A DNA stretch of 64,000 bases from Dysidea avara (Eukaryota > Porifera > Demospongiae > Dictyoceratida > Dysideidae): contig NC_089272.1 of the NCBI RefSeq assembly GCF_963678975.1, positions 44,087,391 to 44,151,390 on the forward strand. Direction: 5' to 3'. The position numbers were made by a program, and so were the translations under genes. This document shows positions 40,201-49,652 of the stretch, in pieces. The notes under the pieces were generated by a model that was not told the origin of the DNA, searched no databases, and worked only from the letters and a program-made list of their open reading frames with translations. Within the stretch, counting starts at the first letter, position 1; each line of letters begins with the position of its first letter.

Positions 40201-43200
40201 TTTGTATTGTGCAATGTATCGCTGTATCGTGATACACCAGAGGCAATATAATATATCCATACATCGTACACACTGTGTGGTTACAACTATAATAGCTACA
40301 GTCAACTATTTTGAAACTGATACAATTGCAATTTGTACAAGTAGAAGGAAAAATTTGGAATTCAAGCTCAGTTAGTGATCATAGAAATAAAAGTAAAGAA
40401 ACAAGGGAAGTCAGATATACTAGTGGACATTAATCTGTAGTTGTTACTGGCCATAACTGAATTGTCCACTACAGTGGACCCTCAGTTATCCGAACACCTT
40501 GATTATCCGAATGCTAAATGTGACTGTTCTGTTCTATTACAGAAAATGACTGTTCTATTAGAGTAGTTGAACGAAGCTCTGTATATAAATCAATGGGCTT
40601 CAGTTATCCGCACATGTTCACTTATCTTTGGCTAACTATAAGAACAAAGCTGTTTGGATAACTGAGGATCCACTGTAGTATCATACAGTGTGATAGTAAC
40701 TGCACATTAGGGATCATGGAGGTTTGGGCTTTTCTGACAAAAAAATATTACCCCAAAATCAGCCTCACAATGCCTTCATGATGTCTTAGTAGTATTGTTG
40801 ATGTACAAATAAGCCCAAAAGTGTCTTCAGAATGGCCAAAATCACTTTAGATAAGCTGCTACAGAATTTTAAATTTCTTGCCTGATGCCTTCAGACAAGT
40901 GTAACTTGAAAACTGATAAGGCTACAGGGGTTGACTTTTTACTGTTCGACGTTGCTTCAGCTGGACATGTGCCTTTTGGAATGCCACAGTACGTACAGTG
41001 CATTCTTCATGGACTTACGAGTATCCTCTTTTGTGTCCCATTTATCTTGCTCACAGCAAAAGGTGTCGATTCGTGCTAGTGAATTAAGTGTCTGTGATAT
41101 TCATTTCTGATTTGTACAGCAATATAATAGTCCTTGTTAGCTTGATTTATTGATGAATAAGGGTGTGGTAAATATGGATACCAGATGTCAGTTTAGTGGT
41201 TGTAGTGTTTCCCATTCATGTAGAAGAATGAATGCCATGTAGATATTCATTCCAGACCGATTCATCTGCTTGATGCCTTGTATTGTGACTTCCTGTGTTG
41301 GTCTGGTGTGTCTTTTTGTTTGATGTCTGAACTACATGTAATTAGTGGCCAGACTGGGTGGCCAAAGGAGGCACTATATACCCAGAAATTTTTGAGGAGA
41401 TGAAACTTTCATGAGTAATGACAGCTTCATGAAATGTAACCATGAGATATTTGAGATGCACAGCTATTACCTTAGCAAACTAAGGAATGCTTTCTAGACT
41501 TTTGTGAATCAAAAATGCAAAAATTATATTTTACATGCTTTCGCAAAAGTTTCATCCCTCAAAAATTGGCTGTAGAGTAGTGATGTGCGATATATCGGAA
41601 AAATATCGATTTTGCGATAATTTTGTCGATATTGTTATCGTATCGATTTTCGATACTGCTTTAGCAGATTAAAGGTAATACTTTGCGATGATTATCGAAA
41701 TATCGAAGAATATTTCGATAAATCTACAGCATTTAGTATGTGATTGCGCAATCACGCTAGAAATGAAGGTTGGTTCTGTACTATCTAGCCACTTTAAAAA
41801 TTTGTCTACCAGTTTCCTAGGCTTATTATTAGTTTAATGCAATAGTTAGTGTGTAAATTTTATTTCAAGCATATTTATAAATATCGGACGCCCACGCAAT
41901 TACACCACCCACACAATTAAAAATTATCGAAAATCGTATCGAAATTTCGATATTTACCCCAATATCGTATCGATAACATATAGAAATAAAAATCCTGATA
42001 TCGCACACCACTACTGTACAGTACCTTGCCATGTTACAACCTTTTCATATTTGATTTGTAACACTAGTAACAGCCTTTTGTCTACCCGCACACCATACTA
42101 CAAATAGAATTGTATGTCAACTGATGATGCAGGTAACTATTTTTACTTGAATAATCTATTTCTTCTGTATGTAGATACAGCAATGCAGAAAGCTTCTCTA
42201 CGAGCTATCTAATACTTCACTGGATCATGATCCTCCTTCAAAGAAGCCTGAAAAGTGGAGAAAAGCTTGTTCAACGGTTCTGGTCATAGATGTATGTATA
42301 TGTCTTTTTGTAACCATTATTGGTGTGGTTTATGAGCTAAGACAATATATGTTGCTAGGCAATTTTCACGATAGTAAATACTATATATGCATGTTAGTTA
42401 TGTTCCATGAATTGACACTTGCATTTTCTTTACTCTTAAGTTGCAAAGAAGACAGATACTACAGATACTGTTTGATAGTTGGTTAATAGCACAAGTTTTA
42501 TCACTGTTTAGCCTCCTAATGTCTTACAGTATTTAGCAGACAATGCATGCATTGTAAACACACCTATTTCTTTGCTTGTAGTACAAATTGCAGGTAGTTT
42601 GACAATGGCTCTATTTAAGGTGACATGGGATTTACAGTGTAATTGTATGCATTCCTGCTTACTACATGTATTACGTATGTAGGAAACTGCGTATTGGGCA
42701 AAAATATGGAAAGTGACGCAGATCATTATTATGCTTTACTTAAAGTAGTCATGATACAGACAGTTTGACGTCTCCTGTTTAGACACTATTTTACTGTGAT
42801 GGCCCCTAGCTACTGCTTGTGGATCATGCTTCTAAAATTGCATGTAAGTGGTATACACCAAGAGTTCGTACTACATGTATGTAAGGGAAGGGTTTATAAT
42901 GTTATGACCATACTTAAAAGATATTTGCGTGGTCTTGTTATAGATTGAAAAGCTTGATGAGAGGCTAATATATTTTTTATCAGCTCTACCTAATGAAACT
43001 TTTGGACATGTTAGGAAAATTTTTGACCTTCATGCCCAGGGAGAACTGAAAACAATCGCAAGATCAAAGAAAGGAGCTAAAGGTCAAGTACCAGATTTGC
43101 CTGGTTCGTCTTTTAAACCATTCCGTGGTTTAGATCAAGACACCTTATGCCAATTGATGGCAGACATTAGCTCAAAAAAGCTGACATTTAGAGAAGCAGT

Positions 43201-46200
43201 CAGCAAGTGTAGTGACATCAAGGCTATTCAAAAAGTTAGAAATTGCTTTATGAAGGTCACTGGCTGTAAAACGTGGGAACAAGCTGAAGAAAAGTATCCA
43301 TGTTATACATCATCGGAAAAGCTGGAGCCATTTAAAAGTTTAAATTGTTCAGGGGTTGAGACTCCAGCACAGCTGCTGCATTTTTGTAAGAGAGCAATGG
43401 AATTCCCTTGTCCTGTTCAAGACTCTGGAGTGGTTGTTGATCACGAAAATGTGTTCCTGATACAGAATTCTAACAGCAGCGGACTGTTATGGAAGACAAA
43501 ATTATGCGATGCTACCCCTGGTGCCTTGAGGAATTGTTTTGCGCAAGTAGGAAAGAGCGGATTCCCAGGATTTTCCCTATCTTTTTTGGATTTTACTGGG
43601 ATGGAGCTAGATATGGTATTGTGAACATAAGGCTATAATAGCATGTAATTATGTGACCGGATCTGAGATTTACCTGTTTGCACAAACCTACTTTACAGTA
43701 GAATTAAACATAATGGGGCGAGATATGTCAAAAATCCATTTCAGAGTGCTTGCTTCAATATTGTAATGGAAAAATGGCATTGTTGTACACTGTATGTATT
43801 TCCCATAGCAAAAAAAAACCTTTGTTTCATGTCGATTCTTTAGAAAAGACAGAAGATACGAGCTCTTCTTAGTTTTTTGCCAGTCGTAGGAAGACAAAAA
43901 TTGTCTAGTAATAGCTTTGGTAGTGACTAGTGAGTGTGAAAGCTAAATCAATACATTCATTTAATACTGCATGCTCTGATGCTTTAAGTTATGGCCATTT
44001 TTATTGAGCATCTCTGGTTTATTTTCGTAATATCACTTTACACATCGATTTTGTTACTGTTACCACTTTTGTAGTATTGCAACTTCTAAACTAAAACCTT
44101 TATTAACTATTGTTTTGGTAATGTACAGTAGTAAAAGAATTGTAATAAAATTGAATTCAAAAACGTGAGATGCTTACAGATCCGATCACATATAAATGTG
44201 ATAACAATTGTCATAAACTTTTCTTCTTTAGGTACAACAAGAAGCAAAGCAGGCATTACGTGTGCTACGGGCATTAAACTATAATGATGGACTGCAGCAT
44301 TTTTACGTCATACTGATGTGTGACTTGTCAGTTATTAGTTACCTTGCTGATAGCCTGCATGGCTCATATGACAAGCTGGATTATGGAGCATGTGGATTAT
44401 CAGAAGAGAATGGTACGTATGTACTTATAGATTGACGATGTGGAAGTATATTGATGTACCATAGTCCAGTCACAGATCTTTTGTAAACCACGCCCACTTA
44501 TTGAGATTACAAGCAGATGTTAAGCCATGCCCATTTATCAGTAGTTGCATGTATTACAATCTGTATAGCATGAACCCAAGTTGCTTACTGTTTTGCGAGC
44601 TTACATGAAACCACGGCCCACTTATTGTATAAGTCATATCATAGCCTAGTCTTGCAGCAGGTCATTACTATGTGAGCCATGCCCACTTTGTTATCAGGAA
44701 TGTGTAATTGAGTGTGTACTCAGTGCAGCGTTCTGAAATTTGTAGGTATGCAGAGAGCCACACCCACTATAGTTGCTCGATTGCTCAACATGCTGATCCA
44801 GCACCTGAAACGTTGCCTCAAAACATATTTCTGAACACACACCCCAGTTTTCACTAGTCCGGGTCAGCAGTTGATGCATTTCACACTAAACATTGTATCT
44901 ATTTATATCTGACTATAAAAATGAATGAAATCTACTTTAATGCAATTGTTAACATTTCCTATTCTAATTATCTTGCACTTGTTCAACCTTTTAAAGTTTG
45001 CGTGTATATTTATAATATAATTTATGTATGTATTATAGTATTTGTATGTGAATCTAGAACATGGTGCAGGAAGTAAGCAGCATACAACCATTGGATTGTT
45101 GGTGACTACCGTAGGATCACCATCTTTTCAAGCCAACAAACCAAATTTCTTTACCCACAAGAATGACGCTTACGTCACTGATTCAGCCACTGGTAGAAAA
45201 GTCTGTGATAATCAAAAGCCAGTATCATTTTATAATGAGATGATGGAGCTTCTTTCTGCTCAAGATGACTGGATTTTGAGTGCACCAACAGGAATTGGTA
45301 TGTATGCATATGAGAAAATGTATGTAGTATAGAACACCACATATTTTAATTGAATTAAAATTGCCATAAAATTGATTATTGTGTCATGCACACACCAACA
45401 GCTGGCCTTCGAGTGGGCATATGTCTGATGGTTTGGGAAAAACCATGTGTGCTTGTCTGTCCACGCATGTACGTGACCAACTTCAAGGTACGGAATTATA
45501 GTTTACAATCTTATATACCATTTTTTGTTGCATGTAGGGTGTGTGGTTGCATTTAGGGGTGTGGCCTCTGCTTAATGGAGCTTGCTTATGGGATCATTGC
45601 GATGCAACAGATGTTTTAATAACTATAAGAAACAATATAGTAGGCCTTGTAAGCTTCCAGAAATATGGGATGTGTTCCCTATGAATATGTATGAAAATGA
45701 ACACCAGCCTTGAGACTTTGTCTAGGAATGGTCTGGATAGACATCCTTGAAAGTTTTGATTGTGGATCAGCAGCTGACTCTATGTCTGGTTATGATAGAC
45801 AAATCTTAAAAATATCGAATTTTGATTACACAAATTTAATGTTTATTCAATGCTGTTGAATCATATATGGCATAATCACAAAATTTTCTAAAGGCCTTGA
45901 AGGGTAAGCTTTCTTGTAGAGTTGTTAGTTGGTGTCGTTTTGTGTAGAATGGCAATTTTGTGTTATCAATAATGTATGTGTGGTCTGTATATATTCGTAA
46001 AATAAGGACTGAAATTTCAGTTCTTAAAAATATAAGGGCTGAAGATTCAAAAGGAGTTATAAAAAAGGAGCTGAAATTTCAGTTCATGACTGAATTTTTA
46101 GTTCTTAAAGTAAGAACTGAAAGTTCAGTTCTTAAAAAAAGGAGCTGAAATTTCAGTTGAGGACTGAATTTTCAGTTCTTAAAAATAAGGAATGAAATAA

Positions 46201-46536
46201 AAAAATGACTGAAATTTCAATTCTTAAAAAAAAAAGCAATTTTCACTTCTTACAAATTGAAATTTCAGCTCTTCAAATAAGGACTGAAATTTCAGTTCAT
46301 AGAATTTTCAGTAACAGTTCCATAGTCATAATATGTTTTTAGGTGAACATTTGTTTCCACATGTAGGAAGCGCTATGATAGCTGGAATAACTGGTAGGAG
46401 AAATGTGTGTACAGTGGAACACAGTGATGTTAATTTTATACAATCAAAAATTAGAGTAGTTAAAGAAGTGTCAAAGCCTGTTCAGACTACAGATGAGACT
46501 GAGACTATTGCAGAATATGACAATGGCACTTCATAA
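31241..46536 (+). CDS. ParB-like domain fused to N4/N6-type DNA methyltransferase-like domain, 760 aa, 8 exons
   Basis: Exons: 31241-31405, 31692-32007, 38869-39266, 42175-42291, 42944-43615, 44232-44412, 45058-45297 and 46343-46536. All introns are GT-AG and every phase fits, giving 760 residues. Residues 199-293 resemble the ParB N-terminal/sulfiredoxin-like fold: PILCIVQL, then IGGNHSRQAL (230-239), then LANKHNRAATHVHEIT. Residues 333-540 are an unassigned helical region (FRGLDQDTLCQLMADISSKK). The C-terminus has the order of a beta-class amino-methyltransferase: YVILMCDLSV (582-590) where DPPY would sit, NQKP (668-671), DWILSAPTGIGEH (SAM motif I) and GRRNVCTVE ending in E722. ParB-methylase fusions are known in bacteria and phages; an intron-rich animal copy suggests old transfer or domestication. 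The likely site of action is nuclear DNA. The altered DPPY leaves activity uncertain. Exon 7's acceptor (CTAG at 45057) was chosen because it keeps phase. Confidence 0.75.
31462..31537. mobile_element. Tiny TIR element, TAGTCTCGCG ends
   Basis: Left TAGTCTCGCGTTACCAGACC and right GGTCTGGCTACGCGAGCTCT form a 76-bp inverted-repeat element in intron 1 of the ParB-methyltransferase gene. Related ends occur at 20376 and 20480. Confidence 0.6.
32555..32930 (-). repeat. Dispersed repeat R3, copy 2 (inverted)
   Basis: Reverse complement of 15595-15985 at moderate identity. It sits in intron 2, immediately left of the TIR element at 32935. Confidence 0.65.
32935..33560. mobile_element. ~0.63-kb TIR element, TATGTGAC family
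   Basis: Left AGTGACCAGATCTGCGAAAA and, inverted from the right, TATGTGACTGGATCTGCGAA; both continue through 'acag.acataatcgca'. The interior has 'caaagtttcagctccat' and 'tttggaagttacagc', the block shared with 8061-8680 and 22802-23434. It is non-coding. Confidence 0.75.
33590..33650. mobile_element. R2-family fragment
   Basis: 'catcattcatctcttgtttt' followed by 'actactttttattgcataga' and 'tccctacttcat' matches the right arm of the R2 foldback at 14789-14975. Confidence 0.65.
33655..33840. repeat. Two-copy diverged local duplication
   Basis: 'ttataaggtgttttaaggct' with 'acaactatggtag.aagctaaactgcgatgg' recurs ~130 bp later as 'ttataaggtattttaaggct' and following. It is intronic with no coding meaning. 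Confidence 0.5.
34378..34531. mobile_element. Short TIR element, CAGRGCCTGAAATTATG ends
   Basis: The left end CAGAGCCTGAAATTATGG and the right end CATAATTTCAGGCCCTG are inverted copies. The ends are hAT-like in style. A clean 8-bp duplication is not seen; flanks share only CACAAA with an offset. Confidence 0.55.
34600..34860 (+). repeat. Dispersed repeat R1
   Basis: Carries repeated 'actgactgactga', then 'gatgccttcagataagtgta', 'gtgccttttgcataccgcag', 'tatgtacaatgcattcttca' and 'tttgtgtcccatttatcttc'. It is in intron 2 of the ParB-methyltransferase gene. Confidence 0.7.
34941..35132 (+). pseudogene. hAT transposase C-terminal dimerisation fragment
   Basis: The frame encodes WWKYNAIRYPILSKLAKKYS, then ATSFPSERAFNIAGHVSNVK and RACLLPATVN, the classic hAT C-terminal dimerisation segment (WWK..RYP.LS.LA, then PSER.FS.AG). 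Only this last segment survives, and no catalytic core is recognisable nearby. It shows that autonomous hAT elements were once present and could have mobilised the many hAT-type MITEs here. It lies inside intron 2 of the ParB-methyltransferase gene. Confidence 0.85.
35538..35733. mobile_element. TA-flanked MITE, CCTTAAGGTGACTAAATTT ends
   Basis: CCTTAAGGTGACTAAATTT at the left and the inverted copy ending GTCACCTTAAGG at the right, with TA on both sides. The interior is made of 'aaatttagcg' words. TA targeting suggests a Tc1/mariner-type mover (inference). Confidence 0.7.
35747..36516. mobile_element. Long-TIR element (~130-bp arms) carrying an inner SINE-like insertion
   Basis: The left arm starts 'gagtgtataaacagtggaat' and continues through 'ttacatccaaataagtac' to 'aaataaataggattctcc'. 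The right arm (36381-36516) is its inverted copy ending 'attccactgtttatacactc'. The SINE-like block at 36131-36260 sits between the arms. Confidence 0.7.
36131..36260 (-). mobile_element. SINE/LINE-like repeat, second copy
   Basis: 'tatgccagttaggtactgta', 'aacacagaaggcagagcctg' and 'ataggagcctaagcg' match 27696-27803. This copy is longer on the right, so the other is 5' truncated in minus orientation. Confidence 0.6.
36518..36728. mobile_element. Foldback element abutting the long-TIR element
   Basis: Left 'ggctattgttgtagcgtaga' and 'tgttttcctttgtt', right 'aacaaaggaaaacg' and 'ctgcaacaatagcc', form ~34-bp arms around a ~145-bp interior. Confidence 0.65.
36748..36852. mobile_element. Strong hairpin with GC-rich tip
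   Basis: 'gatatcattgttattacac' and its inverted copy 'gtgtaataacaatgatatc' surround GAGTCCGAGGCGGAGCCGAG. Outer arms are 'gttatatcccg' and 'cgggatataac'. Confidence 0.75.
36857..37562. mobile_element. ~0.7-kb TIR element, CCCAGTGCGYGGGAGT ends
   Basis: Left 'tatcccagtgcgcgggagtg' and right 'actcccacgcactgggg' are inverted. The interior has a second palindrome 'gataagttagttatcactgg' near the right end. There is no transposase frame. Confidence 0.6.
37973..38062. mobile_element. Hairpin element
   Basis: 'gtaggatatctagttatc' and 'gtaactagatatcctac' form the stem. The outer ends 'ttaaaccctac' and 'gtgggatttaa' are also complementary. Confidence 0.6.
38636..38715. repeat. Minisatellite, 23-bp unit, about 4 copies
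   Basis: 'tgtgctttattgtgtcgatg' and close variants in tandem, just upstream of exon 3 of the ParB-methyltransferase gene. Confidence 0.75.
40472..40675. mobile_element. Tigger/pogo-like MITE
   Basis: CAGTGGACCCTCAGTTATCC at the left and the inverted GGATAACTGAGGATCCACTG at the right, flanked by TA. It contains two copies of 'gactgttctattaGAG'-type words, linking the dispersed 20-bp motif to this element class. Confidence 0.75.
40700..41075 (+). repeat. Dispersed repeat R1, long copy
   Basis: The longest well-aligned copy with 47150-47520. Shared order: 'ggatcatg.aggtttgggc', 'aatcagcctcacaatgcctt', 'cccaaaagtgtcttc', 'gatgccttcagacaagtgta', 'tttggaatgccacagtacgt' and 'tttgtgtcccatttatctt'. 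Confidence 0.7.
41578..42013. mobile_element. hAT-type MITE, TAGTGRTGTGCGATAT ends
   Basis: TAGTGATGTGCGATATATCG at the left and, inverted, TAGTGGTGTGCGATATCAGG. Flanks CTGTAGAG and CTGTACAG are an 8-bp duplication with one mismatch. The interior is built from 'tatcgataa'-type palindromic words. Confidence 0.75.
43650..44192. mobile_element. ~0.54-kb TIR element, TATGTGAC family
   Basis: TATGTGACCGGATCTGAGAT at the left and, inverted from the right, TATGTGATCGGATCTGTAAG. It fills most of the intron between exons 5 and 6 of the ParB-methyltransferase gene. Confidence 0.7.
44470..44780. repeat. Degenerate repeats with CCACGCCCACTTATT words
   Basis: 'accacgcccacttattgag', 'gccatgcccatttatcag', 'cacggcccacttattgta', 'gccatgcccactttgttat' and 'gccacacccactatag' recur at 50-90-bp spacing. 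The motif resembles CACCC/GC-box sites bound by KLF/Sp proteins. It lies in an intron. Confidence 0.5.
45402..45555 (+). other. Candidate alternative last exon of the ParB-methyltransferase gene
   Basis: After an AG at 45400-45401 the sequence is open in the phase required by exon 7. It encodes AGLRVGICLMVWEKPCVLVC then PRMYVTNFK, and runs to a stop near 45555 if not spliced at 45488. It would replace exon 8 with another segment that also resembles the region after SAM motif I. A GT at 45488-45489 (GTACGG) could be a donor, but then no phase-0 downstream exon is visible. It may be a chance frame. Confidence 0.3.
45995..46320. repeat. Palindromic-core minisatellite (CTGAAATTTCAG)
   Basis: About a dozen imperfect units carrying CTGAAATTTCAGTTCTTAAA or variants, just upstream of the last exon (46343). 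The core is self-complementary and closely resembles that of the 5994-6427 array. Confidence 0.8.
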
Positions 46537-46538
46537 TC

Positions 46539-46884
46539 AGTGTTTTAAAACTTTTTTTTGTGTGTATATTAGGCTGCTTATAAATTTGCACTCCTTTTGT
46601 TAATGCTGTAGTATTGTATACACTTTTGTGTGCTGTATGAAATGCTGTTTGTTTTGAATACTGAAATTTGTATGCGAAATTTAGAGACCTGCAAAATATT
46701 AGAAAATAATGCAGTGTTTTTAACACTTTTTTTTTGTGTGTGTATTAGGCTGCTTATAAATTTGCACTCCTTTTGTTAATGCTGTAGTATTGTATACACT
46801 TTTGTGTGCTGTATGAAATGCTGTCTGTTTTGAATACTGAAATTTGTATGCGAAATTTAGAGACCTGCAAAATATTAGAAAATA
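46539..46884. repeat. 173-bp tandem duplication in the 3' flank
   Basis: The block beginning 'cagtgttttaaaac' at 46539 is repeated at 46712 with very few differences, including 'attaggctgcttataaattt' and 'gcgaaatttagagacctgc'. It starts three bases after the stop codon of the ParB-methyltransferase gene, so it probably duplicates its 3' UTR. Confidence 0.9.
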
Positions 46885-47149
46885 AGGCATTATTTTCAGC
46901 CAATATAATAGAAAGTAGTAATTGCCAATATATAATAGATCTTGTTATAATATAATTGTATTATCTATGATTTAATAGATATAACACAGGATATACAGTA
47001 TGCACATATGCATGATTCCAAGAGATTTCCATCTTAGAAATCAAAGGGGATTTTCCTTAAACCTTTGAAACCTCCTCCCTATGTTGTTTAAATATGTTAT
47101 CTCTACAAATATAAGCTAGATAATTTTGTTAGTAGAAGCAGTAGTATCA

Positions 47150-47520
47150 TACAGTACGATGGATAAGAGATCATGAAGGTTTGGGCCAGAAATATCACCC
47201 TAAAACCAGCCTCACAATACCTTCATGGCACTTTGGTAGTATCTGTTAGGTATATTCAAACCCAAAAGTGTCTTCGGTATGACCTGAAACACTCCCAAAA
47301 AGTTGCTACGAAATTTTAATTTTTTCTTATTTAGTGGAATTTTCTACTGACTGACTGCCTGACTGATACCTTCAGACAAGCATAACTTGATAATAGCTAA
47401 GGCTACAGGCTTGATTTTATCACTGTTTGATGTCATTTCAGCCAGACAAATCCCTTTCGGCATACTGCAATATATACAATGCATGCTTCATAGAGTTACT
47501 TGTGTCCCATTTATCATTGC
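47150..47520 (+). repeat. Dispersed repeat R1, copy 4
   Basis: Aligns along its length with 40700-41075, including 'gatcatgaaggtttgggcc', 'aaccagcctcacaatacctt', 'gataccttcagacaagcata' and 'tgtgtcccatttatc'. Confidence 0.7.
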
Positions 47521-47544
47521 TGTCTCGTTGCAACTAAAATTCCA

Positions 47545-47690
47545 AAACTATCCCAGACTTGTATGGTGTTGTCTACTAACACAGGCAGAGTGCTCAGCCC
47601 AAAAGACTGTGACAGACTGGTACTGTATCTGAACCTGCCCAAATCTGACAAGTGGGGCATTTCTCAGATTATCACCTTCTTACAACAGGT
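47545..47690 (+). other. Possible orphan exon, unknown protein
   Basis: After an AG near 47555 the frame reads TCMVLSTNTGRVLSPKDCDR, then LVLYLNLPKSDKW and GISQIITFLQQ, followed by GT at 47690. The amino-acid texture looks like real coding sequence, but I do not recognise the family and find no partner exons on either side. It may be an exon relic carried beside R1. Confidence 0.25.
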
Positions 47691-47795
47691 CTGCCACATA
47701 TGTTCTATCATTCAATATTTCAACTGTTTGTATGCACTTGTATAGTTGAATGTGCAGTGTACAGCAAGTCTTTGTATGTAGTACATACATACGTA

Positions 47796-47952
47796 TGTAA
47801 AGTAGCAACAACGTGAACACAAATCACTCAATAATCAATTGTAATCAAACACACAAACATCATAATGTTATAACCACAATACAAAACCACAGTAAGCCAT
47901 ATATGGATACAAAAATGACTACTACAAATTAACATGCTAATGTAATTACACA
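47796..47952 (-). repeat. 3' LTR of the Gypsy-type element
   Basis: It begins on the minus strand with TGTGTAATTACATTAGCATG just after the polypurine tract and ends TTTACA. It shares 'caaatcactcaa', 'agccatatatgg' and 'ctacaaattaacatgctaat' with 51957-52102. Confidence 0.75.
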
Positions 47953-48157
47953 CTTCCCCCTTGAAGAAAGACTAAAAGTAAAACAGATGGAAAAGACAAG
48001 GCAGAGAGCACAAAGGCACATTTCGGTCCTCAGTTTTCAGTATCTCCATATTGCTCCACGGACTTCAGAATGCATCCACTTCAAGTTGTAATAGTTGAAA
48101 AATTGTAGCACTAGTGTGGGAATCTTTGTCATCTAGGTGAACGAAGAGCGGTGGGCT

Positions 48158-49272
48158 CTACGATTGATCACTGCCATCACCCACCAAGGTCTCCAGCAAG
48201 GGATACAGTTGATTGACATGCACTACTTTTGTGGCACTACCTTTCTGAATGACTACAGTTAGAGGACTCTTGAGCTTGGTGGCTTTCCATGGGCCTGTCC
48301 AGCGAGGATCCTGTTTTGGTGCTGCCGGGTCTTGCAAGAGCACTTTCTATCCTATTGATAGTGTCATGTGTGCCACAGTTGTATAAATGTTGTTGATCAT
48401 GTATTGATTTGACAATGTTTACATCTATCATCTCCCTTAACTCTAATAATTTGTTCTGAAGTGATATGCTGTAAGCATAAGGGTAAAAAATGGCAGTTCT
48501 GTTTAGAGTTGGAAGGTGAAGAACAGGAGGGTTATGGTTAGTACCAAAAAAGATCTCATAAGGTGGCAGACCCGTTAAGGCATGTCTGCTAATACAATAA
48601 AAGAAGAGTGCTAGTTGCAGATGGTCTTCTCAATCATTCTCTTTGTCTACCAGTATTCTAAGTAGGTTGAGCAGGGATCTGTTCATTCTCTTTACAAGCC
48701 CATCACCCATAGGGTGATAAGGTGTGGTGTGAGACTTCTTTACTCTGAAAGCTATACACAAATCTCACAAGATTTGTCTTTCAAAGTTTCTCCCTTGGTC
48801 AGAGTGCAGCTTGCTTGGGGGCCCAACAATAGCAGAGACATTGTCCTTCAACAACTGTACTATTCTGCTTGCCTTCTGATCTCGCATGGGAAAGGTAAAG
48901 GACCATTTAGTAAAGTAGTCCTGAGCAATCAGAATGACTATACTGATTTCCATGTGAGGAGGGGGAAATTTGAATATGTCAACTGCGCATGCTACCATTT
49001 CTCATGGTCTAGTAGCTATGATTGGTTGTAAGGGTGTTGGTTTGGATGGTGAGGCCTTTACCCTATGGCAAGTGATTGCAGTAGCTACAGTACTGTGACA
49101 TATCACCAGCCATACCCACCCAGCATGCAAATACCTTTAGACATGATAAGGCCTTCTCAGCTCCCTGATGGCCATAATGGACATACGCGATATCAAGAAA
49201 TTGCTTGTGTAGTGATTTGGGAACTATATGATCAAATCTCTGGCTATTTCCATAGTTGGTGAGTGGACTCAT
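48158..49272 (-). pseudogene. Integrase region of the Gypsy-type element (broken)
   Basis: The zinc-binding part shows H-x-H and C-x2-C (AYVHYGHQGAEKALSCLK, YCSYCNH). The catalytic core shows VDIFKFPPP, then AQDYFTKWSFTFPM, then HSDQGRNF, corresponding to the first two acidic residues of D,D-35-E. A C-terminal fragment (DPRWTGPWKATKL, VVHVNQLYPL) follows. Pieces lie in different frames with stops between, so it is not functional. Confidence 0.8.
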
Positions 49273-49652
49273 CTACAGAGCAAGGAGTCCTGAAGCACTA
49301 ACTGTGGCCACAGTTGTCTGTAACATTTGTGGGGAAATCTAGTCCAGATTCCAGAGTTTGAAGGAGGCCTAGATGATTCAAGATTGTCAACAATGTTGGG
49401 TCACTTCTTTAAGCTTCTGATATGTAGCTACCGAACATCTAGGGAGGGGTTGGCAGTAACCAGGGAGAGAGGTTGCCTTGACAAGGCGTCTGCCGTCTGG
49501 TTGCAATGTCCTGGACAGTGGACTAGTGAAATCATACTCTTGAATTTCCAACGCCCAATGCTCTAATCGCTGTGAGTGTGTGTTACTCTTTCGAGAAGAT
49601 TCTAGCCGTTCAAAGTTCTTATTGCCAGTCTCAAGGGTAAAGTGAGTTTCAA

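Noticed and set aside
45031-45057. Acceptor at 45038-45039 for exon 7 of the ParB-methyltransferase gene
   Set aside because: It would start exon 7 in phase 0, whereas exon 6 ends in phase 1; the CTAG acceptor at 45057 restores the frame.
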